Origin: Lachnospiraceae bacterium
Lineage (GTDB): Bacteria > Bacillota > Clostridia > Lachnospirales > Lachnospiraceae
Assembly: GCA_016287675.1 (NCBI GenBank)
Contig: JAEFAR010000012.1
Coordinates: 1-60,794, forward strand
DNA length: 60,794 bases
Reading direction: 5' to 3'
The notes beneath the pieces were generated by a model. That model ran no database searches. It saw only the letters and a list, made by a program, of their open reading frames with translations, and had not been told where the DNA came from. The position numbers and the translations under genes are program-made. How positions within the stretch are numbered: the stretch's first letter is position 1; each line of letters starts with the position of its first letter. Below, piece by piece: positions 24,701 through 33,105 of this stretch.

Positions 24701-24773
24701 CGTATTTGCAGCATGTGCTCTTACAGGCTTCTGCTTAATCATCATCAAAAATGTTAAGAAAAACGAAGACTGA
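21747..24773 (+). CDS. Membrane-tethered GH3 glycosidase with reversed domain order
   Basis: A 1008-residue protein from the ATG at 21747, which has CGGAGGA 7 nt upstream. It opens with a membrane helix (IFLPISSVALAFAIAVPVL) and closes with another (IWFGILTGVFAACALTGFCLIII), so the enzyme is held at the outer surface. The GH3 C-terminal-type domain comes first (EGIVLLKNDNNALPLS, GSGSGNVD), then the fibronectin-III-like domain (VKNTGNVAGKDVVQIYW). The TIM-barrel comes last (DGPQGF, IHRSPFAGRNFEYYSEDGVLAG, MKHFALNDQE). The likely nucleophile Asp is in AVITDFG. Reversed-order GH3 beta-glucosidases are known from Butyrivibrio and Ruminococcus. Substrate probably beta-glucoside or xyloside (inference). 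Confidence 0.93.
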   Translation: MAKMSKKKFTKIFLPISSVALAFAIAVPVLSNMYSTTLDTALGQGKLHVIAAEGSENWDTDYVEQKYTSEADARAAGEALTKKIADEGIVLLKNDNNALPLSKGDKVAPVGYAYKEPVYGGSGSGNVDTSKPSIITPQKALANAGLSVVGSIEKITLNQQAADIAEAAGTLPAIAGSGMFKNDFRLKAAEPSIYNSAKADFNGAAAIIFIGRGGGEGNDIKRDGYTDGTRHYLTLSQNEKDTIEYARNNGASKVIAIINSSNVMELDCLMSGKYAADAILWVGGPGSTGFEAMGDILVNNVNPSGKTADIYAKDFFNDPTYVNIGNFEYSNAKYDGEKTAHYVEYEEGIYVGYKYYETAAAEGENYNDLVTFPFGHGLSYTTFDQKITKFNTSGGKISVTVEVKNTGNVAGKDVVQIYWGADYTDFDKTNKIERSAKNLVEFAKTGVIEPGKTETVTVEFNTEDLASYCYTRTNPDGTVGCYVLEKGDYDIFLGKNSHDSYDSKVFAQGSTVWFDNTNPRQSEKDGQAILEADGTLTNTPAKVQVSADAEFVAATNKFQESSDYMNESGVTMLTRADWKNTKPTAGTVKALEGKYLATFNANKKDGFNAETDANLGNVASSKVYNNDAIKFANSGYDLSQMRGKDYYDEEWDVLLDQIDFSNADVQEELRDLLFYGAYNTAKLTSIGKISTKDYDGPQGFSSFMDFGHDWCAYCSEVVVSSTWNIELVEEYGAAVADEAIAGTSKIAGWYAPAMNIHRSPFAGRNFEYYSEDGVLAGKIAASVITGAAKKGCYAYMKHFALNDQETNRTDSICTWATEQAMREVYLRPFELVAKYSRGQVSYTADAQGTKASKITKGCTAVMSSFNCVGATMASSNYGLLTGVLRDEWGFQGAVITDFGPVVNYDAMIRSGNDFLLNANWGGAKPALDQVFADTTSNTAKHVMREAVKNISYTVVNSLAYDEIAPGSTSYRDVSPWKIWFGILTGVFAACALTGFCLIIIKNVKKNED

Positions 24774-24791
24774 TAAACAATAATAAAAACA

Positions 24792-24826
24792 ATGAGCCGA
24801 TCGTAGGATCGGCTCATTTGTTTTTT
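24792..24826 (+). terminator. Terminator between GH3 and rlmI-like genes
   Basis: ATGAGCCGATC-GTAG-GATCGGCTCAT (24792-24817) is followed by TTGTTTTTT on plus. A TTGTTTTTATT tract lies on the minus side as well, so it can serve both convergent genes. Confidence 0.85.
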
Positions 24827-24838
24827 ATCAAGCATTAG

Positions 24839-26047
24839 CTATCTCTCGTCACAAACCTGGAATATGTAGAATTTCAAATAGTAGCTTTCGTCCGCATTCC
24901 ATGCGATGGGGTGATCCGGTGCCTGAGTGCGGTACTCCACCTGGCGGAGGCGCTTGTGCACGCTCTTCGCTGCCTGGGCGATGACCTCGGTGAAAAGATC
25001 CGGAGTCATGAAATGGGAGCAGGAACAGGTGGCAAGGAAGCCGCCGTCCTTAACGATCTTAAGTCCCCGCATGTTGATCTCTCTGTAGCCCTTCATGGCT
25101 TTCTTTACGGAATCCTTGGATTTCGTGAAGGCCGGAGGATCAAGGATGACCACGTCAAACTTCTTTCCCTCTTCTTCAAGCTTCGGAAGAAGGTCAAGCA
25201 CATCGGCGCATTCAAAATGTACAGTGTCCGAAAGCCCGTTCAGCGCGGCATTTTCGGTTGCCTGAGCCACAGCAAGGTCAGATGCGTCCACTCCCGTAAC
25301 CTCTTTTGCTCCCGCAAGTCCCGCATTAAGTGCAAAGGAACCGGTGTGGGTGAAGCAGTCAAGGACGGTTGCATCCTTGCATAGCTTCTGTATGGCAAGA
25401 CGATTGTATTTCTGATCCAGGAAGAAGCCGGTCTTTTGACCGTCGGCAGTATCCACAAAGTACTTTACTCCGTTTTCAACGATCTGCACCTTTGTGTCAA
25501 ACTCAGGCCCTATGAACCCTTTGACCCTTTCCATTCCTTCCAGTTCTCTGACCTTGGCGTCACTTCTCTCGTAGACTCCGCGGATCCTGATCCCGTCGGC
25601 GGAAAGCACATCCTTTATGATGTTTACAAGGATCTCCTTGTAACGGTCTATACCAAGTGCAAGGCTCTGCACAACAAGTACATCCTCAAATTTGTCCACT
25701 GTAAGCCCCGGAAGATAGTCTGCTTCTCCGAAGATCAAGCGGCAGGAGGATGTGTCAACGACTTTCTTACGATAGTCCCAGCAATCCTGTATCCTCTTTC
25801 TGAAGAATTCCTCGTTGATCTCTGTTTCGGTGTCCCTTGTCAAAAGTCGCACCGTGATCTTTGATCTCCTGTTAATGTATCCGATCCCAAGGGGATAGCC
25901 ATTGTTACTCTTTACAATACAAAGATCACCGTCAATGAAATTTCCGGTGATCTGCTCTATCTCATTGTCGTAAACCCAAAGTCCTCCGGCATTAAGAGTT
26001 CTGCCCTCGCCTTTTTTAAGATTTACGATCGCTTTAATCTCAAACAT
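24839..26047 (-). CDS. Class I SAM-dependent rRNA methyltransferase, RlmI-like
   Basis: A 402-residue protein with an N-terminal PUA domain (KAIVNLKKGEGRTLNAGGLWVYDNEIEQITG) and an EEHEA-like middle region. The C-terminal Rossmann methyltransferase has its SAM site in VLDCFTHTGSFALNAGLAGAKEVTGVD. The catalytic motif region is FDVVILDPPAFTKSKDS, and a late cysteine pair is in LATCSCSHFM. This is the layout of RlmI, which makes 5-methylcytidine in 23S rRNA. The exact target nucleotide is inferred from the family. Confidence 0.88.
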   Translation of the reverse strand: MFEIKAIVNLKKGEGRTLNAGGLWVYDNEIEQITGNFIDGDLCIVKSNNGYPLGIGYINRRSKITVRLLTRDTETEINEEFFRKRIQDCWDYRKKVVDTSSCRLIFGEADYLPGLTVDKFEDVLVVQSLALGIDRYKEILVNIIKDVLSADGIRIRGVYERSDAKVRELEGMERVKGFIGPEFDTKVQIVENGVKYFVDTADGQKTGFFLDQKYNRLAIQKLCKDATVLDCFTHTGSFALNAGLAGAKEVTGVDASDLAVAQATENAALNGLSDTVHFECADVLDLLPKLEEEGKKFDVVILDPPAFTKSKDSVKKAMKGYREINMRGLKIVKDGGFLATCSCSHFMTPDLFTEVIAQAAKSVHKRLRQVEYRTQAPDHPIAWNADESYYLKFYIFQVCDER

Positions 26048-26095
26048 AATTATTTCCTTTTACCCTATCCTTTTAAACTGCGTTTCAACAGCCGC

Positions 26096-26590
26096 TTACT
26101 GCTTTGCTTTAAACACGAACAGCTTACTGAAGATATAATTCAGGATGACTATGATAACGCTTACAATGAGCTTTGCCACATCAAGTCCGAAGATCTGAGC
26201 TTTAAGCCCCAGCACGACCAATGCGGGAGTTCCCAGAATCTCGATCACTCCGGTAGCCACTCTTGCCCCCACAAAACGTCCGCATTCAAGCGCCACGTTC
26301 TTTGCTCCGTGTGCTCTTTCTTCAAACACCCAGAGGCGGTTGGTCACATAGGCAAAGGCTACTGCCGCCACCCATGCTATGATGCCTGCGGTACCTTTTG
26401 AAAGGAAGGTGTCGATGGCTCCCCGGAATCCTTCGGTGGTAACCGCCGCAGCACCGTCGCCGTTTGTAAGCAGTCCGTCGAAGATCCTGTAAACGATCCA
26501 GTTTACTACGGTTGTAAGTACACCGAAGATGATGTACATTATGGTTTCTCTGTTAACAATCTTCTTAAAGATCTTTTTTATCGTTTCCAT
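26096..26590 (-). CDS. GtrA family membrane protein
   Basis: A 164-residue protein with four hydrophobic helices. It shows the family opening MYIIFGVLTTVVNWIVYRIFD, the central FAYVTNRLWVFEE and the ending VILNYIFSKLFVFK. GtrA proteins are thought to move lipid-linked sugars across the membrane or to support polysaccharide decoration. Its start overlaps the AI-2E-family gene by 26 bp, so translation is coupled. A second GtrA domain occurs fused to a glycosyltransferase at 54028-55128. Confidence 0.88.
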   Translation of the reverse strand: METIKKIFKKIVNRETIMYIIFGVLTTVVNWIVYRIFDGLLTNGDGAAAVTTEGFRGAIDTFLSKGTAGIIAWVAAVAFAYVTNRLWVFEERAHGAKNVALECGRFVGARVATGVIEILGTPALVVLGLKAQIFGLDVAKLIVSVIIVILNYIFSKLFVFKAKQ

Positions 26591-27998
26591 TTTCTTCAGG
26601 CTTAGTTCCTTCCTTTAAGTTTTTCATGAAGACTTTGATCGCATTCTCGGAATCCGCACCCTTCAGCTCTCTTTCTTCTTTTGAGATCCTGGCGGCTATG
26701 GCTATCTCTCTTGAAACGTCGTCTTCAAAAATGTTCTGCTTTCTGCGTTCTCTCTTTGAAAGTCCGGTGTTGATGAATTCGGAATTCAATGTTTCCGGAT
26801 CGATCCTCTTTATCTTGGTGTAAGAAACGGTCTGTATCGGCATGTTACGCTCTTTCAGCTTGAACTCCACAAAGGTCTTTACAAGGAAATACAGAACTGC
26901 AAAAGTCGGAACACCGAGTATCATTCCCGGTACGCTGAACAGACCTCCGCCCAGTGTAATGGCCACAACCACCCAGAAAGCGGAAAGTCCCGTGGAATCT
27001 CCCAGAATGTTGGGTCCCAGGATGTTACCGTCAAACTGCTGTAACAGGATAATGAAGATAACAAAGATCAGTGCCTTGTCAGGGTTAACCACCAGCACAA
27101 GCAGTGAGCAAGGGATCGCGCCGACCCAGGGGCCGAAGATGGGGACGACGTTAGTTACACCGATCACCACTGAGATCAGAGCAACATAGGGTGTGTCCAT
27201 GATGGAACATCCTATAAAGCAGAGAACTCCGATGATCAGTGAATCGATCAGTTTACCCGATATAAAGCCTCCGAAAATACTGTCCGTCTGACGGGCCACT
27301 GCAAGGATCACGTTAACGGTTTCCTTTTTAAACGAAGCATATAAAAGCTTTTTCATCCCGCCGATGAATTTGTGCTTGCTGATAAGCAGATAAACAGCAA
27401 CACAAAGTCCCAGGACGATATTGATCACTATCTTAAAAGCACCTACAAGACCGGAGCTTAATTTTGACATCAGCATGTTGATCTGTCCCAGCAGGTCGGT
27501 CTTAACCCATGAAATGGCAGAATTGATACCTGACGTCAAAATCTCCTGTACCTGTTTCTGTACGGACTCATTTCCTGCAAAGAGATTTGAAATGTAATCG
27601 TAAAAAGATACTCCGTAATTCTGTATGTTTCCGATCAGAGTAAACATACTGCTGATAACTTCGGGGATGACCATGGAAAGCAAAGTCACCACCACCGCAA
27701 GCAGAAGGACCAGTGCGATACCTATGGACAAGCCCTTTGCCAGCTTCTTTCTCGTCTTCACCTGAAGTTTCGTGTGAGCCAGAAGCTCTCCCAGACCGCC
27801 GTTCAGGAACGTCACAATGGGATTAAGGATGTAGGCCACAAATATACCGATGTTCACAGGCATCAGTATTTTGATCACTCTCTTTACAAACCCTATTATG
27901 GACGGCAATGAGTAGATCAGAAAAAAGAAAGCGATGGCAGCTGCTATCACGAAAAACATCATTATTCCGGTTTGTATCCTGTTTTTGTTATCTTTCAT
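26565..27998 (-). CDS. AI-2E (TqsA/YdiK) family transporter
   Basis: A 477-residue integral membrane protein with seven or eight helices, of the AI-2E transporter family. Landmarks are the N-terminal PSIIGFVKRVIKILMPVNIGIFVAYILNPIV and the C-terminal VIGVTNVVPIFGPWVGAIPCSLLVLV and QQFDGNILGPNILGDSTGLSAFWVV. The charged cytosolic tail of about 100 residues (KRERRKQNIFEDDVSREI...) is longer than usual. Family members export quorum signals or ions; the substrate here is unknown. GGAGG is placed 7 nt before the ATG. Confidence 0.9.
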   Translation of the reverse strand: MKDNKNRIQTGIMMFFVIAAAIAFFFLIYSLPSIIGFVKRVIKILMPVNIGIFVAYILNPIVTFLNGGLGELLAHTKLQVKTRKKLAKGLSIGIALVLLLAVVVTLLSMVIPEVISSMFTLIGNIQNYGVSFYDYISNLFAGNESVQKQVQEILTSGINSAISWVKTDLLGQINMLMSKLSSGLVGAFKIVINIVLGLCVAVYLLISKHKFIGGMKKLLYASFKKETVNVILAVARQTDSIFGGFISGKLIDSLIIGVLCFIGCSIMDTPYVALISVVIGVTNVVPIFGPWVGAIPCSLLVLVVNPDKALIFVIFIILLQQFDGNILGPNILGDSTGLSAFWVVVAITLGGGLFSVPGMILGVPTFAVLYFLVKTFVEFKLKERNMPIQTVSYTKIKRIDPETLNSEFINTGLSKRERRKQNIFEDDVSREIAIAARISKEERELKGADSENAIKVFMKNLKEGTKPEENGNDKKDL

Positions 27999-28042
27999 GT
28001 AAACCTCCGAATGTCAAACTATGCGAGTCAAAATGTCGGACT

Positions 28043-29287
28043 TTACTGTTCTTCAGCCTCTGCGTCCCCTTTTCCCCTTAAAAGCTCTCCCACTGCGGGT
28101 ACAACGGAAAATCTGACAAAGATCTTCTGTCTCGCATGAGGGCAGGAAGGCATATGATTGCCCTCCTCATCCATAATATCAAGCACCTCCGCTTCATCAA
28201 AAGTGCCGTCAAAATGCATGATCTCAAGTCTGTCACCTACAAGGAATTTGTTCTTCTGCTCAAGGATCGCGATCCCATCACCGGTAACCTCAGCCACCGT
28301 TCCGTAATAGACAGCATCCTTCACGTAAACGTTGTTGTCGTAAATCTGAGCATCCGCCCCCGGCCTGTTAAAGAAAAAGCCGGTGGTGAAATTTCTGTAA
28401 GTGCACTTGGAAATGCTTTCTCTGTAAGAAGGAAGGTTCTCAATGTATTTTTCAGGTGATTCAAAGAAATCATCGATGGCTCTGCGGTAAGTTCCCGCCA
28501 CAGTCGCCACATAGAGTGCCGTCTTCATTCTTCCTTCCACCTTAAAGGAATCTATGCCTGCATTAACAAGTTCCGGAATGTGTTCGATCATGCAAAGATC
28601 CTTGGAATTAAAGATGTACGTCCCCCTGTCGTTCTCAAACACCGGCAGGTACTCTCCCGGCCTGTTCTCCTCCATGAGGTAGTATTTCCACCTGCAGGGA
28701 TGAGTGCAGGCACCGAGGTTTGCATCTCTTCCGGTAAAGTAATTGCTGAGAAGGCATCTTCCCGAGTAGGAAATGCACATGGCACCGTGAACAAAGGTCT
28801 CGATCTCCGGGCCGTCGGGAGTGTTTTTCCTGATCTCCGCAATCTCCTCAATGGAAAGCTCACGGGCTGAAACCACTCTTGCAGCGCCTCTTTCCTTCCA
28901 GAAAAGGAAATCCATCCAGTTGGTATTGTTGGCCTGAGTGCTGATGTGCCTGTCGATTTCGGGCGCAAATTTCCCCGCAAGTTCGAAAACTCCGGGGTCT
29001 GAGATTATGAGAGCATCGGGCCTGATCCTTGAGAGTTCCTTAAAGTACTCCTTTATCCCCTCCAGATCTCTGTTGTGAGCAGTGATGTTTGCCGTAACAT
29101 AAACTTTTTTGCCGTACTTGTGGGCAAAGGCGATGCTCTCCGCCATATCTTCATTTGTAAAGTTTTTTGCTTTCGCACGCAGTCCGTAAAGCTCTCCGCC
29201 GATGTACACGGCATCCGCTCCGTATCTGACTGCGGTTTTAAGTACTTCCGGGCACGAAGCCGGAAGCAGTAATTCCGGTTTTTTCAT
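28043..29287 (-). CDS. trhP: U32 family peptidase-like tRNA hydroxylation protein (TrhP-like)
   Basis: A 414-residue protein. The U32 signature is intact: ETFVHGAMCISYSGRCLLSNYFTGRDANLGACTHPCRW near residues 163-200, followed by NSKDLCMIEHIPELVNAGIDSFKVEGRMKT. Members named as collagenase-like peptidases were shown to act in tRNA wobble-uridine hydroxylation (ho5U34). The cysteines of the signature are consistent with a bound cluster. The neighbour trmR methylates the same ho5U, which supports this role over proteolysis. A single copy is present here, whereas Bacillus has two tandem genes. Confidence 0.82.
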   Translation of the reverse strand: MKKPELLLPASCPEVLKTAVRYGADAVYIGGELYGLRAKAKNFTNEDMAESIAFAHKYGKKVYVTANITAHNRDLEGIKEYFKELSRIRPDALIISDPGVFELAGKFAPEIDRHISTQANNTNWMDFLFWKERGAARVVSARELSIEEIAEIRKNTPDGPEIETFVHGAMCISYSGRCLLSNYFTGRDANLGACTHPCRWKYYLMEENRPGEYLPVFENDRGTYIFNSKDLCMIEHIPELVNAGIDSFKVEGRMKTALYVATVAGTYRRAIDDFFESPEKYIENLPSYRESISKCTYRNFTTGFFFNRPGADAQIYDNNVYVKDAVYYGTVAEVTGDGIAILEQKNKFLVGDRLEIMHFDGTFDEAEVLDIMDEEGNHMPSCPHARQKIFVRFSVVPAVGELLRGKGDAEAEEQ

Positions 29288-29288
29288 T

Positions 29289-29945
29289 TTAATCCTGTTT
29301 TTTTAAAGTCAATGCCATTCCGTCCCCCACCGCAACTATGGATGTGGTGAGTTTCGGATCGTGTTTTATGGAAAAGAGGAAATCTCTCATTCTCATGTGG
29401 ATGGTTCTGTCCCTGCGCTCAATGGCAAATTTGGAATCGATTATGGAGCCTTCCTGCAGGACATTATCTGTCACCAGAAGGCTGCCCACCTTAAGCATCG
29501 GTAATGCATTCTCAAGAAAATTCATGTACTGGGCTTTTGCCGCATCCATAAATACAAAATCGAATCTCCTGCCCTGCTCCCTTAAGACTTTCAGTGCATT
29601 TAAAGCATCGTCCTCGATCAGGGTAACATCCTTTGCTCTTTTGATGGCCGCCAGATTTTTACGTGCCTCCACGAGCCTCATCTCAACCTTTTCGATGGTC
29701 GTAAGCTTTGCTCCCTCAGGCATATACTCGCTGATAAGCGACGCCGAAAAACCGATAGCAGTTCCGATCTCAAGTATCTCCATGGGCTTTGTAAGTTCGA
29801 TCAGAAACTTCAAAAGCGCCTGACTGTCTTTCCTTATGATGGGTACTTCGTTTTCCAGCGCGTGTTTTTCAAGCTGGGCCAGATACTCCGGCATCTCACT
29901 TTCAAGAGATGCGATGTAATCCGCCATTCTTTCTTCAATGATCAT
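29289..29945 (-). CDS. trmR: tRNA 5-hydroxyuridine methyltransferase
   Basis: A 218-residue class I O-methyltransferase of the YrrM/TrmR type. The SAM-binding region is EILEIGTAIGFSASLISEYMPEG, and the metal-site aspartate region is FDFVFMDAAKAQYMNFLENALPML. It converts ho5U34 to mo5U34 in tRNA in related species. The start is set at ATG 29945 (GGAGAG 7 nt before it). The longer frame to 30014 would overlap the preceding gene by 65 bp. Order with the MltG-like and U32 genes matches the yrrL-yrrM-yrrN/O order of Bacillus. Confidence 0.85.
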   Translation of the reverse strand: MIIEERMADYIASLESEMPEYLAQLEKHALENEVPIIRKDSQALLKFLIELTKPMEILEIGTAIGFSASLISEYMPEGAKLTTIEKVEMRLVEARKNLAAIKRAKDVTLIEDDALNALKVLREQGRRFDFVFMDAAKAQYMNFLENALPMLKVGSLLVTDNVLQEGSIIDSKFAIERRDRTIHMRMRDFLFSIKHDPKLTTSIVAVGDGMALTLKKQD

Positions 29946-29949
29946 CTGT

Positions 29950-30387
29950 TCACTCTCCGCTGGGTGGTTCAATGGCATTGGCGTAATTCGTAATGGTGTT
30001 GATGATGTCGTCATAGGTCATTGAAGTGTTCAGATGGTAAGTTCCCGCAAGGATCTTGTAACCCATCAGTTTTACTTTTATGTAAAATGAGTAACGGTTC
30101 ACCACCAGCCTGTTCATTTCAAGCTTTGAAGCAAGCTCCATGGTGGAAGTTCCTTCAGGGATAACGATCTCAACATTTACACCGGGCTCTTCTTCAACTA
30201 CGGTGTCTCCAAAAACCTGATAACAAAAATCATAGACGAAAACACTTGCACGATAGACAAGAAAGATCACAAAAATGTAAAAGATCACATTGAGGATCAA
30301 ATGGAGCAAAAACGAAAGCATATCCAACGCTGCCATCGTTCCTGCCTGTCTTCTTCTCCTGATTCCGCCATGCACTCTGTGCGCCAT
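29950..30387 (-). CDS. Short MltG-like membrane protein without transglycosylase domain
   Basis: A 145-residue protein. A basic cytosolic start (MAHRVHGGIRRRRQ) precedes one membrane helix (FLLHLILNVIFYIFVIFLVYRASVFVYDF). An outer part resembles the LysM-like N-terminal domain of MltG (VNVEIVIPEGTSTMELASKLEMNRLVVNRYSFYIKVKLMGYKILAGTYHLNTSMTYDDIINTI). Full MltG has about 340 residues and an YceG catalytic domain with an essential Glu; that part is absent. Position upstream of trmR is that of yrrL/mltG in Bacillus. It may bind peptidoglycan or regulate a partner (inference). ATG overlaps the rnjA stop (TAATG). Confidence 0.78.
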   Translation of the reverse strand: MAHRVHGGIRRRRQAGTMAALDMLSFLLHLILNVIFYIFVIFLVYRASVFVYDFCYQVFGDTVVEEEPGVNVEIVIPEGTSTMELASKLEMNRLVVNRYSFYIKVKLMGYKILAGTYHLNTSMTYDDIINTITNYANAIEPPSGE

Positions 30388-32078
30388 TAGTCATCACCCT
30401 CCATGATAACGGGAAGTATCATAGGATTTCTCTTTGTCTTCTTCCAAACGAAATCGCTCAGAGCATCTCTGATCAATCCCTTCATCTTGACTCTGTCCGA
30501 AATCCGACGTCTCACGATCTCTTCAAGAGCTTCGCAGACCACATCATATGCCTGGTCCATAAGGTTGTCCGCTTCCTTGACATAGACGAATCCTCGTGTC
30601 AGAAGCTCAGGTCCGGCGATCACTTCTCCCGTAACTCTGTTTATGGTAAGCATTACTGCGATAAGTCCGTTTTCAGACAGTACCTGTCTGTCCCTGAGGA
30701 CAACGTTACCCACGTCGCCCACGCCCAGTCCGTCAACAAATACGCCGCCGGAAGGTACTGTGCCTACGATCTTGGCTGCTTCGGAGTTCATTTCAAGTAC
30801 ATCACCGCACTTTAAAATAAACACATTATCCTTGTCAACACCCATGGCCTTTGCGATCTCCGCATGACTCATAAGGTGTCTGTACTCTCCGTGAACCGGG
30901 ACCGCAAATTTGGGCTTTGTAAGAGCATACATAAGCTTCAGCTCTTCGGCACTTGCATGTCCCGATACGTGTGTATCCTGATAGAGCACCTTTGCTCCCA
31001 GAACAGACAGCTCATTGATGACCTTGGAAACGGATTTTTCATTTCCGGGAATGGGATTGGAACTCAGGATCACCACATCTCCGGGCACGATCTGCACCTT
31101 CTTGTGCACTGCTGCCGCCATTCTGGAAAGAGCTGCCATGGCTTCGCCCTGGCTTCCGGTGGTGATGATGACCACCTTTTCCGGAGGATAGTTCTTGATC
31201 TCGGAAATGTCGATCTGCATGGTTTTGGGGATGTTGATGTAGCCCAGCTCAGCTGCACAGTTCACAACATTTACCATGCTCCTGCCCTCGATGGCCACTT
31301 TTCTTTTGAATTTCTTTGCGGAATTGATGATCTGCTGTACACGGTCAACATTGGACGCAAAGGTGGCAACGATGATACGTCTTTTGGTATTGTCGGCGAA
31401 AATAGTGTCAAAAGTATGACCAACGGTACTTTCCGACATGGTGTATCCGGGCTTCTGAGCATTGGTGGAATCCGCAAGCAGGGCAAGAACACCCTTCTTT
31501 CCGATCTCAGCAAATCTCTGAAGGTCGATGGGATCACCGAAAACAGGTGTGTAATCCACCTTAAAATCCCCTGTATGGACAATGATCCCCGCAGGAGTGT
31601 AAATGGCAAAAGCGGACGAATCCTGAATGGAATGGGTGGTCTTTATAAATTCCACTCTGAAGCATCCCAGGTTCACGCTCTGGCCGTGCTTTATTATCTT
31701 TCTTCTCACAACATTTGTCAGTCCATGCTCCTCAAGCTTGTATTCTATAAGTCCCATGGTGAGCTTTGTTGCGTAAACAGGCACGTTCAGTTCCTTTAAG
31801 ATGTAGGGTAACGCGCCGATATGGTCCTCGTGTCCGTGGGTTATCACTATGCCCTTTACCTTATCCGAATTCTGTACAAGGTAAGTTACATCGGGGATAA
31901 CGCAGTCGATCCCGAGCATATCATCATCGGGGAATGCCATTCCGCAGTCCACCACGATAATGGAATCTTCGTATTCAAAAGCGGTCATATTCATACCGAT
32001 CTGTCCCAAACCGCCTATGGGGATGATCCTGACTCCGTGAAGATCGGTGTTTTCTTTATTCTTTTTCTTTCTGTTCAT
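30387..32078 (-). CDS. rnjA: Ribonuclease J
   Basis: A 563-residue metallo-beta-lactamase/beta-CASP nuclease that degrades and processes RNA (5'-exo and endo activity). The zinc motif HGHEDH is in VITHGHEDHIGALPYIL near residue 80. Further ligands are in HTGDFKVDYTP near 170 and HVSGHASAEELK near 375. The C-terminal domain follows to the end. ATG 32078 follows AAAGGA; the frame to 32132 would overlap the preceding DUF1292 gene. Confidence 0.95.
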   Translation of the reverse strand: MNRKKKNKENTDLHGVRIIPIGGLGQIGMNMTAFEYEDSIIVVDCGMAFPDDDMLGIDCVIPDVTYLVQNSDKVKGIVITHGHEDHIGALPYILKELNVPVYATKLTMGLIEYKLEEHGLTNVVRRKIIKHGQSVNLGCFRVEFIKTTHSIQDSSAFAIYTPAGIIVHTGDFKVDYTPVFGDPIDLQRFAEIGKKGVLALLADSTNAQKPGYTMSESTVGHTFDTIFADNTKRRIIVATFASNVDRVQQIINSAKKFKRKVAIEGRSMVNVVNCAAELGYINIPKTMQIDISEIKNYPPEKVVIITTGSQGEAMAALSRMAAAVHKKVQIVPGDVVILSSNPIPGNEKSVSKVINELSVLGAKVLYQDTHVSGHASAEELKLMYALTKPKFAVPVHGEYRHLMSHAEIAKAMGVDKDNVFILKCGDVLEMNSEAAKIVGTVPSGGVFVDGLGVGDVGNVVLRDRQVLSENGLIAVMLTINRVTGEVIAGPELLTRGFVYVKEADNLMDQAYDVVCEALEEIVRRRISDRVKMKGLIRDALSDFVWKKTKRNPMILPVIMEGDD

Positions 32079-32091
32079 AAATTCCTTTCGA

Positions 32092-32361
32092 TCAAACCAA
32101 TTGAATATCTTCCAAAAGTCCCTCAAAAACACCGGCGATGGCTGCTATTTCATCGTCGTCTTCGAGGATCTCATATGTGATCTCATTTTTATCATCCGTT
32201 GATACTTCCTTAAGGATAAGTGCCTCATCCTCTTCTCCCACAGTCGTGTTGAGAACAAGAAGATAGGTGCTGCCGTTCAGCTTTGTCTGCTCAAGGACGC
32301 GGAATTCCACTTCATCTCCGCTGTCTCCGGTAAACTTGATAATTTCATCTTTTTCAGCCAT
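32092..32361 (-). CDS. DUF1292 (YrzB-like) protein
   Basis: An 89-residue acidic cytosolic protein, the standard size of the DUF1292/YrzB family. The core is DEVEFRVLEQTKLNGSTYLLVLNT followed by EDEALILKEVSTDDKNEITYEILEDDDEIAAIAGVF. The biochemical role is not known. The ireB-ruvX-DUF1292 order is one of the most conserved gene strings in Firmicutes (yrzL-yrrK-yrzB), which strengthens the call. Confidence 0.9.
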   Translation of the reverse strand: MAEKDEIIKFTGDSGDEVEFRVLEQTKLNGSTYLLVLNTTVGEEDEALILKEVSTDDKNEITYEILEDDDEIAAIAGVFEGLLEDIQLV

Positions 32362-32379
32362 TATTATTCCTCTTATGAT

Positions 32380-32811
32380 CTAATTCTTTTTGTCCCGCTC
32401 GGCGTCAAGATAGGACTGCAGGATAATGGACGCAGCTATCTTGTCCACCACCTCTGCTTTTTTCTTCCAGTCCAGTCCCGCTTCATCCAGGATGCGGTGA
32501 GCTTCAACCGTCGTCAGGCGTTCGTCCTGCATTACGACTTCCAGCCCGGTGCGTCTCCTGAGATCATCAGCCACCTTTTGAGCCAGAAGAGCACGCTCTC
32601 CGACAGTGTCATTCATGTTTAAAGGGAGTCCGAGAACGATCTTTTTGACGTCATACTCAACGATCAGCTCTTCGATACGCCGGTAGGTCTTTCTCATCTG
32701 GTTCTCATTCTCTCTGCGTATGGTTTCCACGGGCTGAGCCGTAAGAAGGAGTTCATCGCTGATGGCAACTCCCATAGTGGCTCCGCCGTAGTCCAAACCC
32801 ATAATTCTCAT
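32380..32811 (-). CDS. ruvX: Holliday junction resolvase-like/pre-16S rRNA nuclease
   Basis: This 143-residue RNase H-fold nuclease of the YqgF family starts [31 protein letters not shown], with the first catalytic Asp in GLDYG. It also has [13 protein letters not shown] and the late [13 protein letters not shown] with its acidic residue, plus [20 protein letters not shown]. In E. coli the family member trims the 16S rRNA 5' end. Its start overlaps the ireB stop by 4 bp (ATGA). Confidence 0.93.
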   Translation of the reverse strand: MRIMGLDYGGATMGVAISDELLLTAQPVETIRRENENQMRKTYRRIEELIVEYDVKKIVLGLPLNMNDTVGERALLAQKVADDLRRRTGLEVVMQDERLTTVEAHRILDEAGLDWKKKAEVVDKIAASIILQSYLDAERDKKN

Positions 32812-33083
32812 TTTGCAGTACCATCCTTAAAATTTGTGTCAATATAGTTTTGCAGAAGTACCTCAAGGATCTCGTCACGTTCAACCTTCATTATCAGGCT
32901 TCTCGCCCCGTTGTGACTTGTGATGTAGGTAGGATCACCCGACATGATGTAACCTACGATCTGATTCACCGGATTGTACCCCTGATCCGTGAGTGCCGCA
33001 TAGACACGATCGATAATGTCCTTGGCCTGAGGGATCTCATCCTTCGCCGTCTGGAAAAATTTTGTAATGTTAATCTCCTTCAT
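32808..33083 (-). CDS. IreB family regulatory phosphoprotein
   Basis: A 91-residue protein of the DUF965/IreB (YrzL) family, nearly full length in match: [69 protein letters not shown] in segments. In Enterococcus the homologue is a substrate of the PASTA kinase IreK and affects cephalosporin resistance; the phosphothreonines there are near the N terminus, where this protein has Thr7 and Thr12. It heads the conserved ireB-ruvX-DUF1292 string. Confidence 0.92.
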   Translation of the reverse strand: MKEINITKFFQTAKDEIPQAKDIIDRVYAALTDQGYNPVNQIVGYIMSGDPTYITSHNGARSLIMKVERDEILEVLLQNYIDTNFKDGTAK

Positions 33084-33105
33084 TGCTACTCCCTTCGTTT
33101 TTTAA

